A stretch of DNA of 42,339 nucleotides from positions 1-42,339 of IMG/VR virus record IMGVR_UViG_3300046792_000103. One strand, given 5' to 3'. Each line of letters begins with the position of its first letter. Within the stretch, counting starts at the first letter, position 1. The notes below the pieces were generated by a model, which did no database searches, was not told the DNA's origin, and saw nothing but the letters and a program-made list of their open reading frames with translations. Shown piece after piece: positions 1-8,906 of the stretch. Made by a program: the position numbers and the translations under genes. This stretch comes from a virus.

Positions 1-127
1 AGCTGGCGAAGTCGCTCAGGGTCACAGTCACTCGCCGACAGGGCCGCGTCACCGGGGTCAGGCTGATCGGCACCGCGAAGACCCCTGAAGGTAAGAAGCG
101 GGACCTTGCATCGCTGAACCGTGGCCG
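1..127. repeat. Terminal direct repeat, left copy (circularisation overlap)
   Basis: These 127 bases are identical to bases 42213-42339. The repeat lies inside a gene that reads through the join without a frame break, so the molecule is circular or circularly permuted and the repeat is counted twice. An overlap of exactly 127 nt equals a common maximum assembler k-mer, so it is probably an assembly overlap, not a biological terminal repeat. Confidence 0.93.
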
Positions 128-287
128 TCTGCGTCACCCGCTCTACGGGAACCGCAAGCACTGGTATGACCAGCAGGTCTCGCCGAACTGGTGGGACGAT
201 CCGTTGATCAAGGGTGCCACCAAGGTGCGCAAGGAGATCGTCAAGTCACTCGACGACGTGGCGAAGAAACTCGCCCGGAAGCTCTGA
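1..287 (+). CDS. HK97 gp10-like tail completion protein, C-terminal part
   Basis: This is the 3' part of the gene that starts with GTG at 42032. The first complete codon here is at base 3 and the stop is TGA 285-287. Joined across the circle (42032-42212 plus 1-287) the protein has 155 residues. It is basic and contains a PLYGNRKHWYDQQVSPNWWDDP-type stretch near residues 110-130 typical of gp10-like tail completion proteins, followed by a charged helix ending in KKLARKL. Position between the tail tube gene and the tail chaperones agrees with a tail assembly role. The family call rests on remembered motif similarity, not on a search. Confidence 0.75.
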   Translation, partial: LAKSLRVTVTRRQGRVTGVRLIGTAKTPEGKKRDLASLNRGRLRHPLYGNRKHWYDQQVSPNWWDDPLIKGATKVRKEIVKSLDDVAKKLARKL

Positions 288-297
288 GTCCAAGATC

Positions 298-334
298 CAG
301 CGACCCCGCCAACTCCTGACCGGCGGGGTCGCTG
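298..334 (+). terminator. Strong intergenic hairpin before the tail chaperone gene
   Basis: Bases 298-310 and 322-334 form a perfect 13-bp GC-rich stem with an 11-nt loop. No T-tract follows. It sits in the gap between the gp10-like gene and the tail chaperone, where it could attenuate transcription or protect the downstream mRNA end and so lower chaperone output relative to the tube protein. Confidence 0.6.
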
Positions 335-370
335 CTCATGTCCAGGTCAGGAACAGGTCAGGAGACCGCA

Positions 371-649
371 ATGGCAGTGAAGCTGAAGGTGACGTATCTC
401 GACGAGCGTGAGGTCGTGGTCATCGCGTCCCCGCGCGCGCAGGTGATGACGGAGCAGTTCATCGGCGGGTTCGTCGACGAGCGGAAGGTTCAGGCGGGCT
501 ACTACCTGGCGTGGGCCTCACTGAACAAGGCGGGCAAGGAGTCCAGCGACTACGAGACCTGGCTGGACCAGATCTCCGACGTCGAGGAGGTCGAGTCCGA
601 GGTGGTCCCTACACTGCTGGCTCAGCCCGACGCTTCCTCGTCCGACTGA
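371..649 (+). CDS. Tail assembly chaperone (gpG-like, short product)
   Basis: A 92-residue acidic protein starting at ATG 371, with GGAG about seven bases upstream. A longer in-frame start at 338 overlaps the hairpin and has no ribosome site. In long-tailed phages the gene just before the tape measure encodes the chaperone that coats the tape measure during tail assembly. The acidic C-terminus (residues 60-92, rich in Asp, Glu and Ser) and the open -1 frame behind it fit that role. Identification rests mainly on position and the frameshift arrangement. Confidence 0.75.
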   Translation: MAVKLKVTYLDEREVVVIASPRAQVMTEQFIGGFVDERKVQAGYYLAWASLNKAGKESSDYETWLDQISDVEEVESEVVPTLLAQPDASSSD

Positions 650-807
650 GCGCACAGACCGGCGTCCCGTACTCGGTCCTGATGGATGAGGACTGGGAGA
701 CGCTGCGCACCTACGAGGAAGTCCTCGCCGAACTGAACCGCAACGGCGAACCAGAACCCGACGGCTACCAGACGCTCCTTCAACAGGCGCAGAGATACGG
801 GGGCTGA
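371..807 (+). CDS. Tail assembly chaperone, -1 frameshift fusion (gpGT-like)
   Basis: The frame one base back stays open from 511 to TGA 805-807. Past the first stop it encodes a conserved-looking segment (ARRFLVRLSAQTGVPYSVL, then DEDWETLRTYEEVLAELN) typical of the second chaperone part. No convincing independent start serves it, so I infer a programmed -1 frameshift, giving about 145 residues. The exact slip site is uncertain. The best candidate I see is C-CCT at 607-610, where a proline tRNA can re-pair from CCT to CCC. No classical heptamer is present. Confidence 0.65.
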
Positions 808-810
808 CTG

Positions 811-3800
811 ATGGACATCGGCTTCAACATCCTCGCCCGCGACAAGGGCGCGTCGGCGGCCTTCGAGAAGGTCTCCAAGAGCATCGACGGAACCACGGCG
901 GCGATGGCGAAGGTGGAGAAGGCGACCGATGCCGTTGCCGTCGCCAGCACCCGCCTGCAGAAGGCGCAGTCGACCGAGGCCGACGCCATCGGCAAGGTCC
1001 GCGTCGCGGAGTCGAAGCTCGAGGAGATCCGCAAGAACGGCAAGGCGAAGGCGTCACAGATCGCCGCTGCCGAGGAGACCCTCGCCGCTGCACAGCGGAA
1101 GGCGGCGTCCGCTGCCGACTCATCGAGGACTGCATCGAAGCGGTACTCCGACAGTCAGGCTGCCGCAGCGAAGGCCGCGAAGGAACTCGGCGATGCTCAG
1201 GAGGCCGCGGGCAAGAAGTCGAAGAAGCAGTCGTCCGACCTGGAGAAGGTCGGCAAGGTAGCAGACTCGACCGACAAGAAGTTCGGCTTCCTCGCGGCCC
1301 GCACCCACGGGCTTACGGCCGGGATCTCAACCGGGTTCGGCAGGGCCGCGGGTGCGCTGGCGGCATTCGCCGGGGTCGCGGCGCTGAAGGGCTTCATCGA
1401 CGACGCCCGGGAGTCGGCGAAGGTCGGCCGGCTCACCGAGGCTGTGATCAAGTCCACCGGTGGCTCGGCGAAGATCACCGCCGATCAGGTCGGAGATCTG
1501 GCGACCGCGATCAGCAACAAGACCGGCGCGGATGACGAGGCGATCCAGAGCGGCTCGAACCTGCTGCTGACGTTCACGAACATTCGCAACGGTGTCGGCA
1601 AGGGCAACCAGATCTTCGACCAGGCCACCCAGGCTGTCACCGACATGACCGCGGCACTCAACGACGGCCAGGTCACGACCGAGGGCATCAAGACCTCGAG
1701 CATCCAGCTGGGCAAGGCGTTGAATGACCCGATCAAGGGTGTCACCGCGCTGCAGAAGGTCGGCGTGTCGTTCACCGCTGACCAGAAGAAGCAGATCAAG
1801 ACCCTGGTCGACTCAGGAAAGACCATGCAGGCCCAGAAGATCATCCTGGGTGAACTGAACAAGGAGTTCGGCGGCGCAGCTGCTGCCGCCGCCGACCCGA
1901 TGCAGAAGCTGGGTGTGATCGTCGGGAACGCGAAGGAGGCGATCGGCGGGGCGTTCCTGCCGATCGTCGACAAGGCCGCGACGATCCTCGGCCGAGTGAT
2001 CCCGGCCGCCATTGGCAAGGCTTCCATAGGGTTCTCGGCGCTCAACGCCGCGTTCCACGGTGAAGGTGTCACCAGCAGCGGGTTCGTCGGCGTCATGGAG
2101 CACATCGGCGTCATGGCGCGATCGGTGGCGAACGTCTTCCAGTCCGCAGTGATTCCGCGGATCAAGGACTTCGGCGCGTGGGTGGTCGCCGTAGCGGGCA
2201 ACCTGGTGGCAACGTTCGGTCCTGCTGTCAAGGATGTCTTCGGGTTCTTCAAGACTGACGTGCTCCCCCGACTGCAGGCCTTCGCGCGTTACCTCGGGAC
2301 ATCGGTCCTGCCGAAGGTCGGCGAGTTGGCCGCTGCGCTGTCGGAGAACAAGGACTTCCTGGTCCCGTTCGTTGCGACCCTGCTGGCTGGAGTCGTCGTC
2401 TTCAAGGCCGTCACCCTTGCGGTGAAGGCGTGGGCGGCGGTCCAGGCCATCCTCAATGTCGTCCTCGCCGCGAACCCGATTGGGCTTGTGATCGTCGGCG
2501 TCGCGGCTCTTGTTGCCGGCATCATCTACGCCTACAAGCACAGCGAGAAGTTCCGCCAGATCCTGCAGGGTGCGTTCCGTGGGATCCAGGTGGCTGCCCA
2601 GACTTTCGCGCCGCTGGTGAAGGCTGCGATTAATGTCGTGATCGGCGTCTTCTCGCTGTGGTGGAACGTGTTCGCCAAGCCGATCCTGACGCGATTCGGC
2701 GCAGCCCTGGCGACGGCTTGGGGGCTCGCGAAGAGGTTCGGCCAGATCACAGCCGCGGGATTCACTGCCATCAAGGAGCCCGCCCGCGCCGCGATTGCGT
2801 TTGTGATCGGCAGGTTCCTCGGCTTCGTCGGCGACATCCTCACCGGGGCATCGAAGGCCTTCGGTTGGGTGCCGAAACTGGGCCCGAAGCTGAAGGCCGC
2901 TGCCACCGAGTTCGGGAAGTTCCGTGACGGCGTGAACGCGAGGCTGGCCGGCATCAAGGACCAGACGGTCAACGTCGGGATCAAGTACTCCTCGAAGGGC
3001 GTGAACCTTTCCGCACCATCCAGCGTGGGCAGATTTGCCGACGGCGGTGGAGTGTTCGGCGGCACTCGAGGCCAGGACTCCGTTCCAGCGCTGCTGATGC
3101 CCGACGAGCACGTCTGGACCACGAAGGAAGTCAACGCCGCCGGTGGGCACGGCGCGATGAAGCGGATGCGCCGTGCGGCGCTGGCCGGCGAACTGAACGG
3201 CTACGCGGCGGGCGGAGCGGTCGGTTTCCACATCAACACCCGCACTCCGTCGGCAGCCGCGCTCGGCAAGGCCGTCGCCGCGCAGGCGCTGAAGTCTGCC
3301 GGACCGTACATCGCGGCCGGCGCCAAGCAGCTCGCCACGATGGGCCCGTCCGGTCCGCCCGGGGGAAGGCACTCCTTCCGCGGGCAGACCCTGAACTCTC
3401 GCACCATCAGCATGCTGCTGAACGCGGAGCGACTCCTCGGCCGCGTCTTCCACATCATGCAGGGCTCATATTCCACACGGGTGTCTGCGTCGGGTTCCAC
3501 CCACGCCGGCGGTGGCGCGATGGACACCGACGGTCCGGGCGGATGGAACACCGCTGTGTCGGCACTACGCCGTGCGGGGTTCGCGGCATGGCACCGGTCT
3601 CCTTCGCAGGGGCCGTGGGGGCATCACATCCACTCGATCGCGATCGGCGACCCGAGCGCATCCCCGGCGGCGAAGGCGCAGGTCCGGTCCTTCCTCCATG
3701 GCGGCAACGGCCTCGGCGGCTACAAGCGGGGCACTCCCTGGGTCCCCAACGACCAGCTGGCGCACCTGCACAAGGGCGAGGCGGTCATCCCCCGCAAGGT

Positions 3801-3963
3801 GAACGAGGCCCGCCTGAAGGCCAGCGGCGGCGGCGCGCAGACAGTGGTGCTCGAGTTCCGCAGTGACGGGACCCCGCACATGGACTGGCTGGTCAAGGAG
3901 TTCCGCAAGTACGTCCGCGTGCAGGGCGGCAACGTCCAGCACGTGCTGGGGACGGGCCGATGA
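811..3963 (+). CDS. Tape measure protein with embedded M15-like peptidase domain
   Basis: This 1050-residue protein is the longest in the genome and follows the chaperones, as expected for the tape measure that sets tail length. Residues about 10-160 are Ala/Lys/Glu-rich coiled coil. Residues about 510-590 hold hydrophobic segments including the family-typical LAANPIGLVIVGVAALVAG. Residues about 850-960 look like a zinc D,D-peptidase of the M15 type: H898-x6-D905 in STHAGGGAMD, and the H939-I-H941 pair in WGHHIHS. Such a domain would loosen peptidoglycan during DNA entry. A final segment resumes tape-measure-like sequence. The stop overlaps the next start by ATGA. Confidence 0.93.
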   Translation: MDIGFNILARDKGASAAFEKVSKSIDGTTAAMAKVEKATDAVAVASTRLQKAQSTEADAIGKVRVAESKLEEIRKNGKAKASQIAAAEETLAAAQRKAASAADSSRTASKRYSDSQAAAAKAAKELGDAQEAAGKKSKKQSSDLEKVGKVADSTDKKFGFLAARTHGLTAGISTGFGRAAGALAAFAGVAALKGFIDDARESAKVGRLTEAVIKSTGGSAKITADQVGDLATAISNKTGADDEAIQSGSNLLLTFTNIRNGVGKGNQIFDQATQAVTDMTAALNDGQVTTEGIKTSSIQLGKALNDPIKGVTALQKVGVSFTADQKKQIKTLVDSGKTMQAQKIILGELNKEFGGAAAAAADPMQKLGVIVGNAKEAIGGAFLPIVDKAATILGRVIPAAIGKASIGFSALNAAFHGEGVTSSGFVGVMEHIGVMARSVANVFQSAVIPRIKDFGAWVVAVAGNLVATFGPAVKDVFGFFKTDVLPRLQAFARYLGTSVLPKVGELAAALSENKDFLVPFVATLLAGVVVFKAVTLAVKAWAAVQAILNVVLAANPIGLVIVGVAALVAGIIYAYKHSEKFRQILQGAFRGIQVAAQTFAPLVKAAINVVIGVFSLWWNVFAKPILTRFGAALATAWGLAKRFGQITAAGFTAIKEPARAAIAFVIGRFLGFVGDILTGASKAFGWVPKLGPKLKAAATEFGKFRDGVNARLAGIKDQTVNVGIKYSSKGVNLSAPSSVGRFADGGGVFGGTRGQDSVPALLMPDEHVWTTKEVNAAGGHGAMKRMRRAALAGELNGYAAGGAVGFHINTRTPSAAALGKAVAAQALKSAGPYIAAGAKQLATMGPSGPPGGRHSFRGQTLNSRTISMLLNAERLLGRVFHIMQGSYSTRVSASGSTHAGGGAMDTDGPGGWNTAVSALRRAGFAAWHRSPSQGPWGHHIHSIAIGDPSASPAAKAQVRSFLHGGNGLGGYKRGTPWVPNDQLAHLHKGEAVIPRKVNEARLKASGGGAQTVVLEFRSDGTPHMDWLVKEFRKYVRVQGGNVQHVLGTGR

Positions 3964-6086
3964 CGAACCAGATGACGATGGAGATCCTGACCTCGACCGG
4001 CCCGATCGTGTGGACCGACATCTCCGACGACGTCTACCAGCGCGACCCGCTGACGATCACTCGGGGCAAGAGTGACGAGCAGTCGCAGGCCGCCCCGCAG
4101 AGGATGTCTTTCACTCTCGACAACCGCGACGGCAGGTACTCGCCGAGGAACCCGCTGTCGCCGCTGTTCGGGAAGATCGGACGCAACACCCCCATCAGGT
4201 GCAAGATCGACAACGGGACGTCCCAGCGGTTCTACGGGGAGATCTCCAGCTTCCCTCCGCGCTGGGACGAGGGGCACGCCGACAACTATGTCCCGATCGA
4301 GGCGTACGGGGTGCTGCGGAGGTTGGGGCAGGGGCAGCCTCCGCTGTCGAACGCGCTGCGGGACTGGGTTCTGCAGCAGCCGACGCTGGCGGCGTACTAC
4401 CCGCTGTCGGGTGGCGAGGACACGAAGTACAGCCAGAACATCGCGCCCGGGAAGACGGGCTCGTTCTTCGGGTCCGGTGGCGCGGCGTTCACCTACGGCG
4501 TGGACATGGGTGCGGCGTGGCTCGGGACCGGGATGCAGGTCAACGCCACCGGTGATGTGCCGTACCTGCAGGGCGTCGGGAACGCGATGGGGTCGAATGC
4601 CGCGCTGGACTTCACGTTCTCGTCGCTGGCGATGGGTGTCCTCGACGTGCAGCTGTGGCCGACGTCGGACTCGTACTGGAACCTGCGCCTGAACACCTCG
4701 GCCGACGCGTGTACGGCGCAGGTCTGGTACTACGACGACACGGCCGGCATCCTCGCGGAGACCGCCACCGGTGTGATCACCGAGCTGCGGGACACCGAGC
4801 TGCACACGTGCCGGTTCGAGCTCGACACCGTGGCGGGTCCGAACGTCAGCTACAAGGTCTACATCGACGGCGTGCAGATCGACACGGGCACGAACTCGCT
4901 GGGCCAGACGCTTGCCCGGGTGCCGTTCTTCCGGTTCCACTACTCGCGGTTCGTGAACCAGACCTACGTCAACCTCGCGCACCTCGTGCTGTGGGCCGAC
5001 AACACGGCGGCGAACATCCCGCTTGTGCAGGACTACACCGCCGCTGCGTTCGCGTATGCGGGTGAGTTCGCGCTCGACCGGATCTTCCGTGTGGCCGCGG
5101 ACGGCGATGTCTTCGTCGATGTGTTCGGCAACTCAGACGAATCATCGACGATGGGCCCGCAGTTCACGGAATCCAGGCTCGACCAGATCCGCGACTGCGA
5201 AACCACGGACATGGGGATCCTCACCGATTCCCGCGTCGACACCTTCGTCGTCCCGACCCTGAACTACATCGCCCGTTCGGGGATGTACAACCAGTCGACG
5301 TGGTTCACGCTCAACTACAACGCGGGCCAGGTCGTGGCTCCGCTGGAGCCGATCGACGACGACCAGACGACCCGCAACGACGTCACCGCCACCCGCAGGG
5401 AAGGCGGCAGCGCCCGGTACGCGATCGACACCGGGCCCTTGTCGACGCAAGACCCGCCCCATGGCGTGGGGCACTACGACACCGAAGTGACAGTGAACGT
5501 CCAGACTGACGGGCAACTCCTCGGGATCGCGTCATGGGTTGCGAACTTCGGCACGCTGGACAAGGCCAGGTGGCCTTCGGTGACGGTGAACCTGAACGCG
5601 CCCGGGATGAACTCGATACTGCGCGCGAAGATCCTGTCCGCCGACATCGGCAAGCAGTTCACGATCACCGGGATGCAGAAGGCATTCATCTACGACGACG
5701 TGAGCCTCGTCATCGTCGGCTACACCGAGGTCATCGATCCGTTCGTCCACACGATCACCTTCAACTGCATGCCGGCGGAACCCTTCATGGTGGCCGAATA
5801 CGGCACGGCGAGGTACGACGCGGACGGCTCCACGGTCACCTCCAACATCACCGCCACCGCGACGTCGCTGTCGGCAACGAAGTCGGGAACCACGCTGTGG
5901 ACGACGGACCCGACGGCGTTCCCGTTCGACATCCGGGTGGGCGGTGAGCGGATGACCGTCACCAACATCACCGGCTCGACGTCCCCGCAGACCATGACCG
6001 TTGTCCGCAGCAAGAACAGCGTCGTGAAGGCGCAGACGTCGGGGACCGCGATCGCCTTGTGGAACACGCCCCGCTACGCGCTCTAA
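3960..6086 (+). CDS. Minor tail protein with LamG-like insertion
   Basis: A 708-residue protein translationally coupled (ATGA) to the tape measure. Residues 1-125 (with SFTLDNRDGRYSPRNPLSPL) resemble the N-terminal domain of actinophage distal or minor tail proteins. Residues about 145-350 (from LAAYYPLSGGEDTKYS to VDVFGN) look like a concanavalin/LamG-type beta sandwich, a possible sugar-binding module. The remainder returns to tail-protein beta structure. It probably forms part of the baseplate or tail tip and may contact the host envelope. The fold calls come from sequence pattern only. Confidence 0.8.
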   Translation: MTNQMTMEILTSTGPIVWTDISDDVYQRDPLTITRGKSDEQSQAAPQRMSFTLDNRDGRYSPRNPLSPLFGKIGRNTPIRCKIDNGTSQRFYGEISSFPPRWDEGHADNYVPIEAYGVLRRLGQGQPPLSNALRDWVLQQPTLAAYYPLSGGEDTKYSQNIAPGKTGSFFGSGGAAFTYGVDMGAAWLGTGMQVNATGDVPYLQGVGNAMGSNAALDFTFSSLAMGVLDVQLWPTSDSYWNLRLNTSADACTAQVWYYDDTAGILAETATGVITELRDTELHTCRFELDTVAGPNVSYKVYIDGVQIDTGTNSLGQTLARVPFFRFHYSRFVNQTYVNLAHLVLWADNTAANIPLVQDYTAAAFAYAGEFALDRIFRVAADGDVFVDVFGNSDESSTMGPQFTESRLDQIRDCETTDMGILTDSRVDTFVVPTLNYIARSGMYNQSTWFTLNYNAGQVVAPLEPIDDDQTTRNDVTATRREGGSARYAIDTGPLSTQDPPHGVGHYDTEVTVNVQTDGQLLGIASWVANFGTLDKARWPSVTVNLNAPGMNSILRAKILSADIGKQFTITGMQKAFIYDDVSLVIVGYTEVIDPFVHTITFNCMPAEPFMVAEYGTARYDADGSTVTSNITATATSLSATKSGTTLWTTDPTAFPFDIRVGGERMTVTNITGSTSPQTMTVVRSKNSVVKAQTSGTAIALWNTPRYAL

Positions 6087-6095
6087 GGAGGACCG

Positions 6096-6755
6096 ATGGC
6101 CTTCTCGGCTGGAGACATCGTCATCGCACCGGGGGAACCTGATGTGCAGGTGTTCACCGCGAACGGGACCTGGACCAAGCCTGCAGGTCTGCGGGGTGCC
6201 ATCGTCGAGGTGTGGGGCGCCGGTGGTGGCGGTGGCGGTGTCGCCTCCGCCAGCGGTCAGGGTGAAGGCGGCGGTGGCGGTGGCGGCGGGTACGCCAAGA
6301 AGCTGTTCCAGGCCGACGAACTCAGCGCCACCGAGGCGGTCACCGTCGGCACAGCGGGCACCGCGGGCACTACAGCCCCATCCGCCGGTGGCACCGGCGG
6401 CACCTCGTCGTGCAAGACCGTCAGCGCTACCGGCGGGGTAGGCGGCGGCGGCATGACAGCGGTCGCGACAACCGGCACGGCAGCCGGTGGGGCAGGCGGC
6501 ACCGGGTCGGGCGGCGACGAGAACATGACCGGCGGCGACGGCGGCAACGGGCGGGTCCTCGCGGGACTGGCCGTACTGGCGGGCCACGGAGGTGCCGGCG
6601 CGGCCGGTGGTGGCGCGGCCAGGGAGCCATCCAGTCAGGGTGTCGGTTCGACCGGCAAGGCCCACGGTGGAGGCGGCTCGGGAGCATTCGGGGTCTCGTC
6701 TTTCGCCGGTGGCGCTGGGTCCGGCGGGCGCGTGGTCGTCACAACGATCTACTGA
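6096..6755 (+). CDS. Glycine-rich minor tail protein
   Basis: A 219-residue protein with an excellent AGGAGG ribosome site ending six bases before ATG 6096. After an N-terminal beta segment (VFTANGTWTKPAGLRGAIVE) most of the protein is glycine-rich, with long GGGG runs at about residues 45-65 and 110-200. This pattern is common in actinophage tail tip or fibre proteins placed just after the large minor tail protein. Such polyglycine regions may form polyGly-II-like bundles. That is family knowledge, not something visible here. Confidence 0.8.
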   Translation: MAFSAGDIVIAPGEPDVQVFTANGTWTKPAGLRGAIVEVWGAGGGGGGVASASGQGEGGGGGGGGYAKKLFQADELSATEAVTVGTAGTAGTTAPSAGGTGGTSSCKTVSATGGVGGGGMTAVATTGTAAGGAGGTGSGGDENMTGGDGGNGRVLAGLAVLAGHGGAGAAGGGAAREPSSQGVGSTGKAHGGGGSGAFGVSSFAGGAGSGGRVVVTTIY

Positions 6756-6822
6756 GCAACCTCGCACCGGCCCGGCCCTCGCCGACAGCGAGCCCGACTG
6801 AACCGACAGCCTTGGGGATGAG

Positions 6823-7290
6823 ATGGCAATGAAGCGGAAGATGTGGCTGTTGCGCTGGCAGGCGCGACTGTCGGCGACACCGTTCTCCCTGTTCCTGTCC
6901 CTCGCCCTGGTGCCGGTCGGTGTCACTGCCGCCGTCCTCGGAAGCGAGGTATCCAAGGCAATCAGCAACGTCCTCCCCGGCGAACCTCTCCCGCATCTGT
7001 GGGGCGGCCTCCTCGCGGTAGCCGGCGCGATCACACTGCTCGGCATTGCCCGCGGCTCCTGGCTCGCTGAGTATGTGGGGCTGCAGTTGATGGCGTTCGG
7101 GCTGCTGTTCTACGCCGTGTGCTGCTATGCCGGTCTCGGCATCGGCGGCGTCGTCTCCGGCTCGTTCGCGCTGGCCTACACCCTGGCCTGCTGGTACCGG
7201 TCCAGGACCCTGTACCAGGCGGCGAAGGCGAGCGCGCAGGAACGCCACGACGCTTCTGCCAACCGGGGGGAACGGGGGCCTGATGAATGA
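6823..7290 (+). CDS. Multi-pass membrane protein near the lysis cassette
   Basis: A 155-residue protein with a basic N-terminus and about four hydrophobic segments (roughly residues 20-40, 60-80, 85-105 and 105-125), ending in a charged tail. GGGGATGAG precedes ATG 6823. An in-frame ATG at 6829 is an alternative. Its place between minor tail genes and the endolysin suggests a holin-like or lysis-regulating role, but I cannot assign it to a holin family. It overlaps the next gene by 8 bp. Confidence 0.7.
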   Translation: MAMKRKMWLLRWQARLSATPFSLFLSLALVPVGVTAAVLGSEVSKAISNVLPGEPLPHLWGGLLAVAGAITLLGIARGSWLAEYVGLQLMAFGLLFYAVCCYAGLGIGGVVSGSFALAYTLACWYRSRTLYQAAKASAQERHDASANRGERGPDE

Positions 7291-7711
7291 CGCCACTACG
7301 CGGTTCGTTCTGCAGGTTCTCGCCGTCCTGCTAGGAGGCGGCAGCGTACAGCTCATCCTCCGGCTGGCATTCAAGAAGAGCGACCTCCGCAGGACCAACA
7401 CCGAATCAGATTCGGTGGTCGTCACGGCAGCGAACAACCAGGTCGTCCGCCTTGAGGCCGAGCTCGCGCGGGCATTCGCCGAGGTTGAGAAGGTCCGTAG
7501 CGAACTGTCCAGCGAACGCTCATCCCGCTCGGCGCAGATCACCGAGGTGCAACGGGTCAACACCCAGCTGGGGGTCGAAGCGCAGGCCCGCAGCAACGAG
7601 ATGGTCGAGGAGTTCCGCAAGGAGAACGAGCGCCTCAACCGGGTGATCGTGAAACTCCAGATCGACCTGTCCAAGGCGAACGCCAAGATCAGCGTCCTCG
7701 AAGGCAAGTGA
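7283..7711 (+). CDS. Membrane-anchored coiled-coil protein
   Basis: 142 residues from ATG 7283. One hydrophobic segment lies at about residues 8-27, followed by a long heptad-rich coiled coil from about residue 45 to the end (for example KENERLNRVIVKLQIDLSKA). Longer upstream starts would run further back into the preceding gene. The N-in anchor plus cytoplasmic coil, directly upstream of the endolysin, resembles accessory lysis or spanin-like proteins, but no family is recognised. Confidence 0.7.
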   Translation: MNDATTRFVLQVLAVLLGGGSVQLILRLAFKKSDLRRTNTESDSVVVTAANNQVVRLEAELARAFAEVEKVRSELSSERSSRSAQITEVQRVNTQLGVEAQARSNEMVEEFRKENERLNRVIVKLQIDLSKANAKISVLEGK

Positions 7712-7735
7712 TTGGTCCTAGGAACGAGGTCAGGA

Positions 7736-8578
7736 ATGGCACCACCGATGACGAGGTCGCAGACGATCGCGGCCATGAGCAAGTGGAAGGTGCCGGTCAA
7801 GTACTACGCCGGCTGGGACACGAGAGGCCGCCCCGGCGACTTCTCCAGCATCAACGGCATCATCATCCACCACACCGGCAGCGACTCGCAGAGCGACGAC
7901 TACCTGAAGTTCCTGTTCGTCACCGGCCGCCCGGACGAGGGCATCCCCGGCCCGCTGTGCCACGTCTCCACCGACATGGACGGCGACCTGTGGGTAGGTG
8001 CCTCCGGGCGCGCGAACCACGCAGGCAGAGGCTCCAGTGCGATCCTCAACGAGGTCATCACCGAGTCCTACAGCGGTTACCGGTCCCCCGAACTGAACGC
8101 GGGCGCGGACAACACCGACGGCAACGCCCACTTCTACGGCAACGAGGTCCGCTTCGACGGCGGCCAGCGGATGACCGACAAGCAGTGGAACTCAGCAGTG
8201 CTGTGGGCTGCCGCGATCTGCGACCACTACGGCTGGTCCGCGCTGTCCGTCATCGGCCACCGCGAATGGACCGACCGCAAACCCGACCCGGGTTGCACCA
8301 AGATGTACGAGTTCCGCGCCGCGGTCAACGCTCGCCTGTTAGCCGGCCCGCCGGGTACCACCCCGAAACCCCCCGCAGGAGGAACCATGGCACTCGATGC
8401 CACAGAGATCACGCAGATCCGCGCCGCTGTGCAGGCTGAGATCGAGGAGTACTTCACCCGGTTCTTCGTCAACCCGACCGGGACCGGTACGGCCATGCGC
8501 GCTGACATCGACGACATCCAGGCCACGGTGCACACCATCGCGGACGCCGTTGCCGCACTCACGAAGCCGAACCAGTAA
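7736..8578 (+). CDS. Endolysin: N-acetylmuramoyl-L-alanine amidase (Amidase_2)
   Basis: A 280-residue lysis enzyme that cuts the amide bond between MurNAc and the stem peptide. The catalytic domain spans about residues 18-205. IIIHHTGS (H45/H46), NHAG (H95), GHREW (H175) and DPGC (C187) match the zinc-site pattern of the amidase_2/PGRP family. A Pro-rich linker (about 208-220) leads to a short helical C-terminus of about 60 residues instead of a recognised wall-binding repeat. I prefer ATG 7736, which has GAGG at good spacing, over the upstream TTG at 7712. The stop overlaps the holin start. Confidence 0.92.
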   Translation: MAPPMTRSQTIAAMSKWKVPVKYYAGWDTRGRPGDFSSINGIIIHHTGSDSQSDDYLKFLFVTGRPDEGIPGPLCHVSTDMDGDLWVGASGRANHAGRGSSAILNEVITESYSGYRSPELNAGADNTDGNAHFYGNEVRFDGGQRMTDKQWNSAVLWAAAICDHYGWSALSVIGHREWTDRKPDPGCTKMYEFRAAVNARLLAGPPGTTPKPPAGGTMALDATEITQIRAAVQAEIEEYFTRFFVNPTGTGTAMRADIDDIQATVHTIADAVAALTKPNQ

Positions 8579-8814
8579 TGGCCACAGGTGACGGGCTGAA
8601 GAACACCAAGGCTTGGGCTGCTGCCTACGGTGGCGCGGTCCTCGGCTTCGTCGCGCCCGGTGCCGCCTACCTGCTGACCGTGGACAGTGACGGCATCTCG
8701 GGCACCGAGTGGACCCATGGTGGCCTGATCGCCGTCGTCGCCGCAGTGGCTACGGGCGGGATCCTGGGTGGCGTCGTGCAGCGGGTGGAGAACAAGCCGA
8801 AGGACACGCCGTGA
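8578..8814 (+). CDS. Probable holin
   Basis: 78 residues with two hydrophobic segments (about residues 12-34 and 48-67), a short loop and a charged C-terminal tail (VENKPKDTP). Its start codon shares a base with the endolysin stop (TAATG). Small two-segment proteins next to the endolysin are usually holins, which time lysis by opening the inner membrane. It could alternatively be an antiholin. Confidence 0.75.
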   Translation: MATGDGLKNTKAWAAAYGGAVLGFVAPGAAYLLTVDSDGISGTEWTHGGLIAVVAAVATGGILGGVVQRVENKPKDTP

Positions 8815-8903
8815 ACGTGCCCATCTGGATCTGGGTGCTGGTCGGCGCGATCCTGTTCGTGCTGCTGCTCGGACTCCTCGGGGTCGGCATCAACATCAAC
8901 TGA
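8811..8903 (+). CDS. 30-residue single-span membrane protein
   Basis: GTG 8811 overlaps the holin stop as GTGA. The product is nearly all one membrane span (VPIWIWVLVGAILFVLLLGL) with a short polar end. Tiny single-span proteins at the end of actinophage lysis cassettes often assist or modulate holin action. It is the last gene of the late operon. Confidence 0.6.
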   Translation: MNVPIWIWVLVGAILFVLLLGLLGVGININ

Positions 8904-8906
8904 TCT

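Noticed and set aside
1-127. True phage terminal redundancy
   Set aside because: A 127-bp length equals a usual assembler k-mer, the repeat is inside a coding gene, and the gene order predicts cohesive ends elsewhere. Not fully excluded without reads.
1813-3453. 546-residue ORF on the minus strand
   Set aside because: Opposite the tape measure gene, with an Arg/Asp/Gly-biased sequence typical of antisense frames.
3720-4982. 420-residue ORF on the minus strand
   Set aside because: Opposite the tape measure and minor tail genes. Composition is Arg/Val/Pro-biased with no domains.
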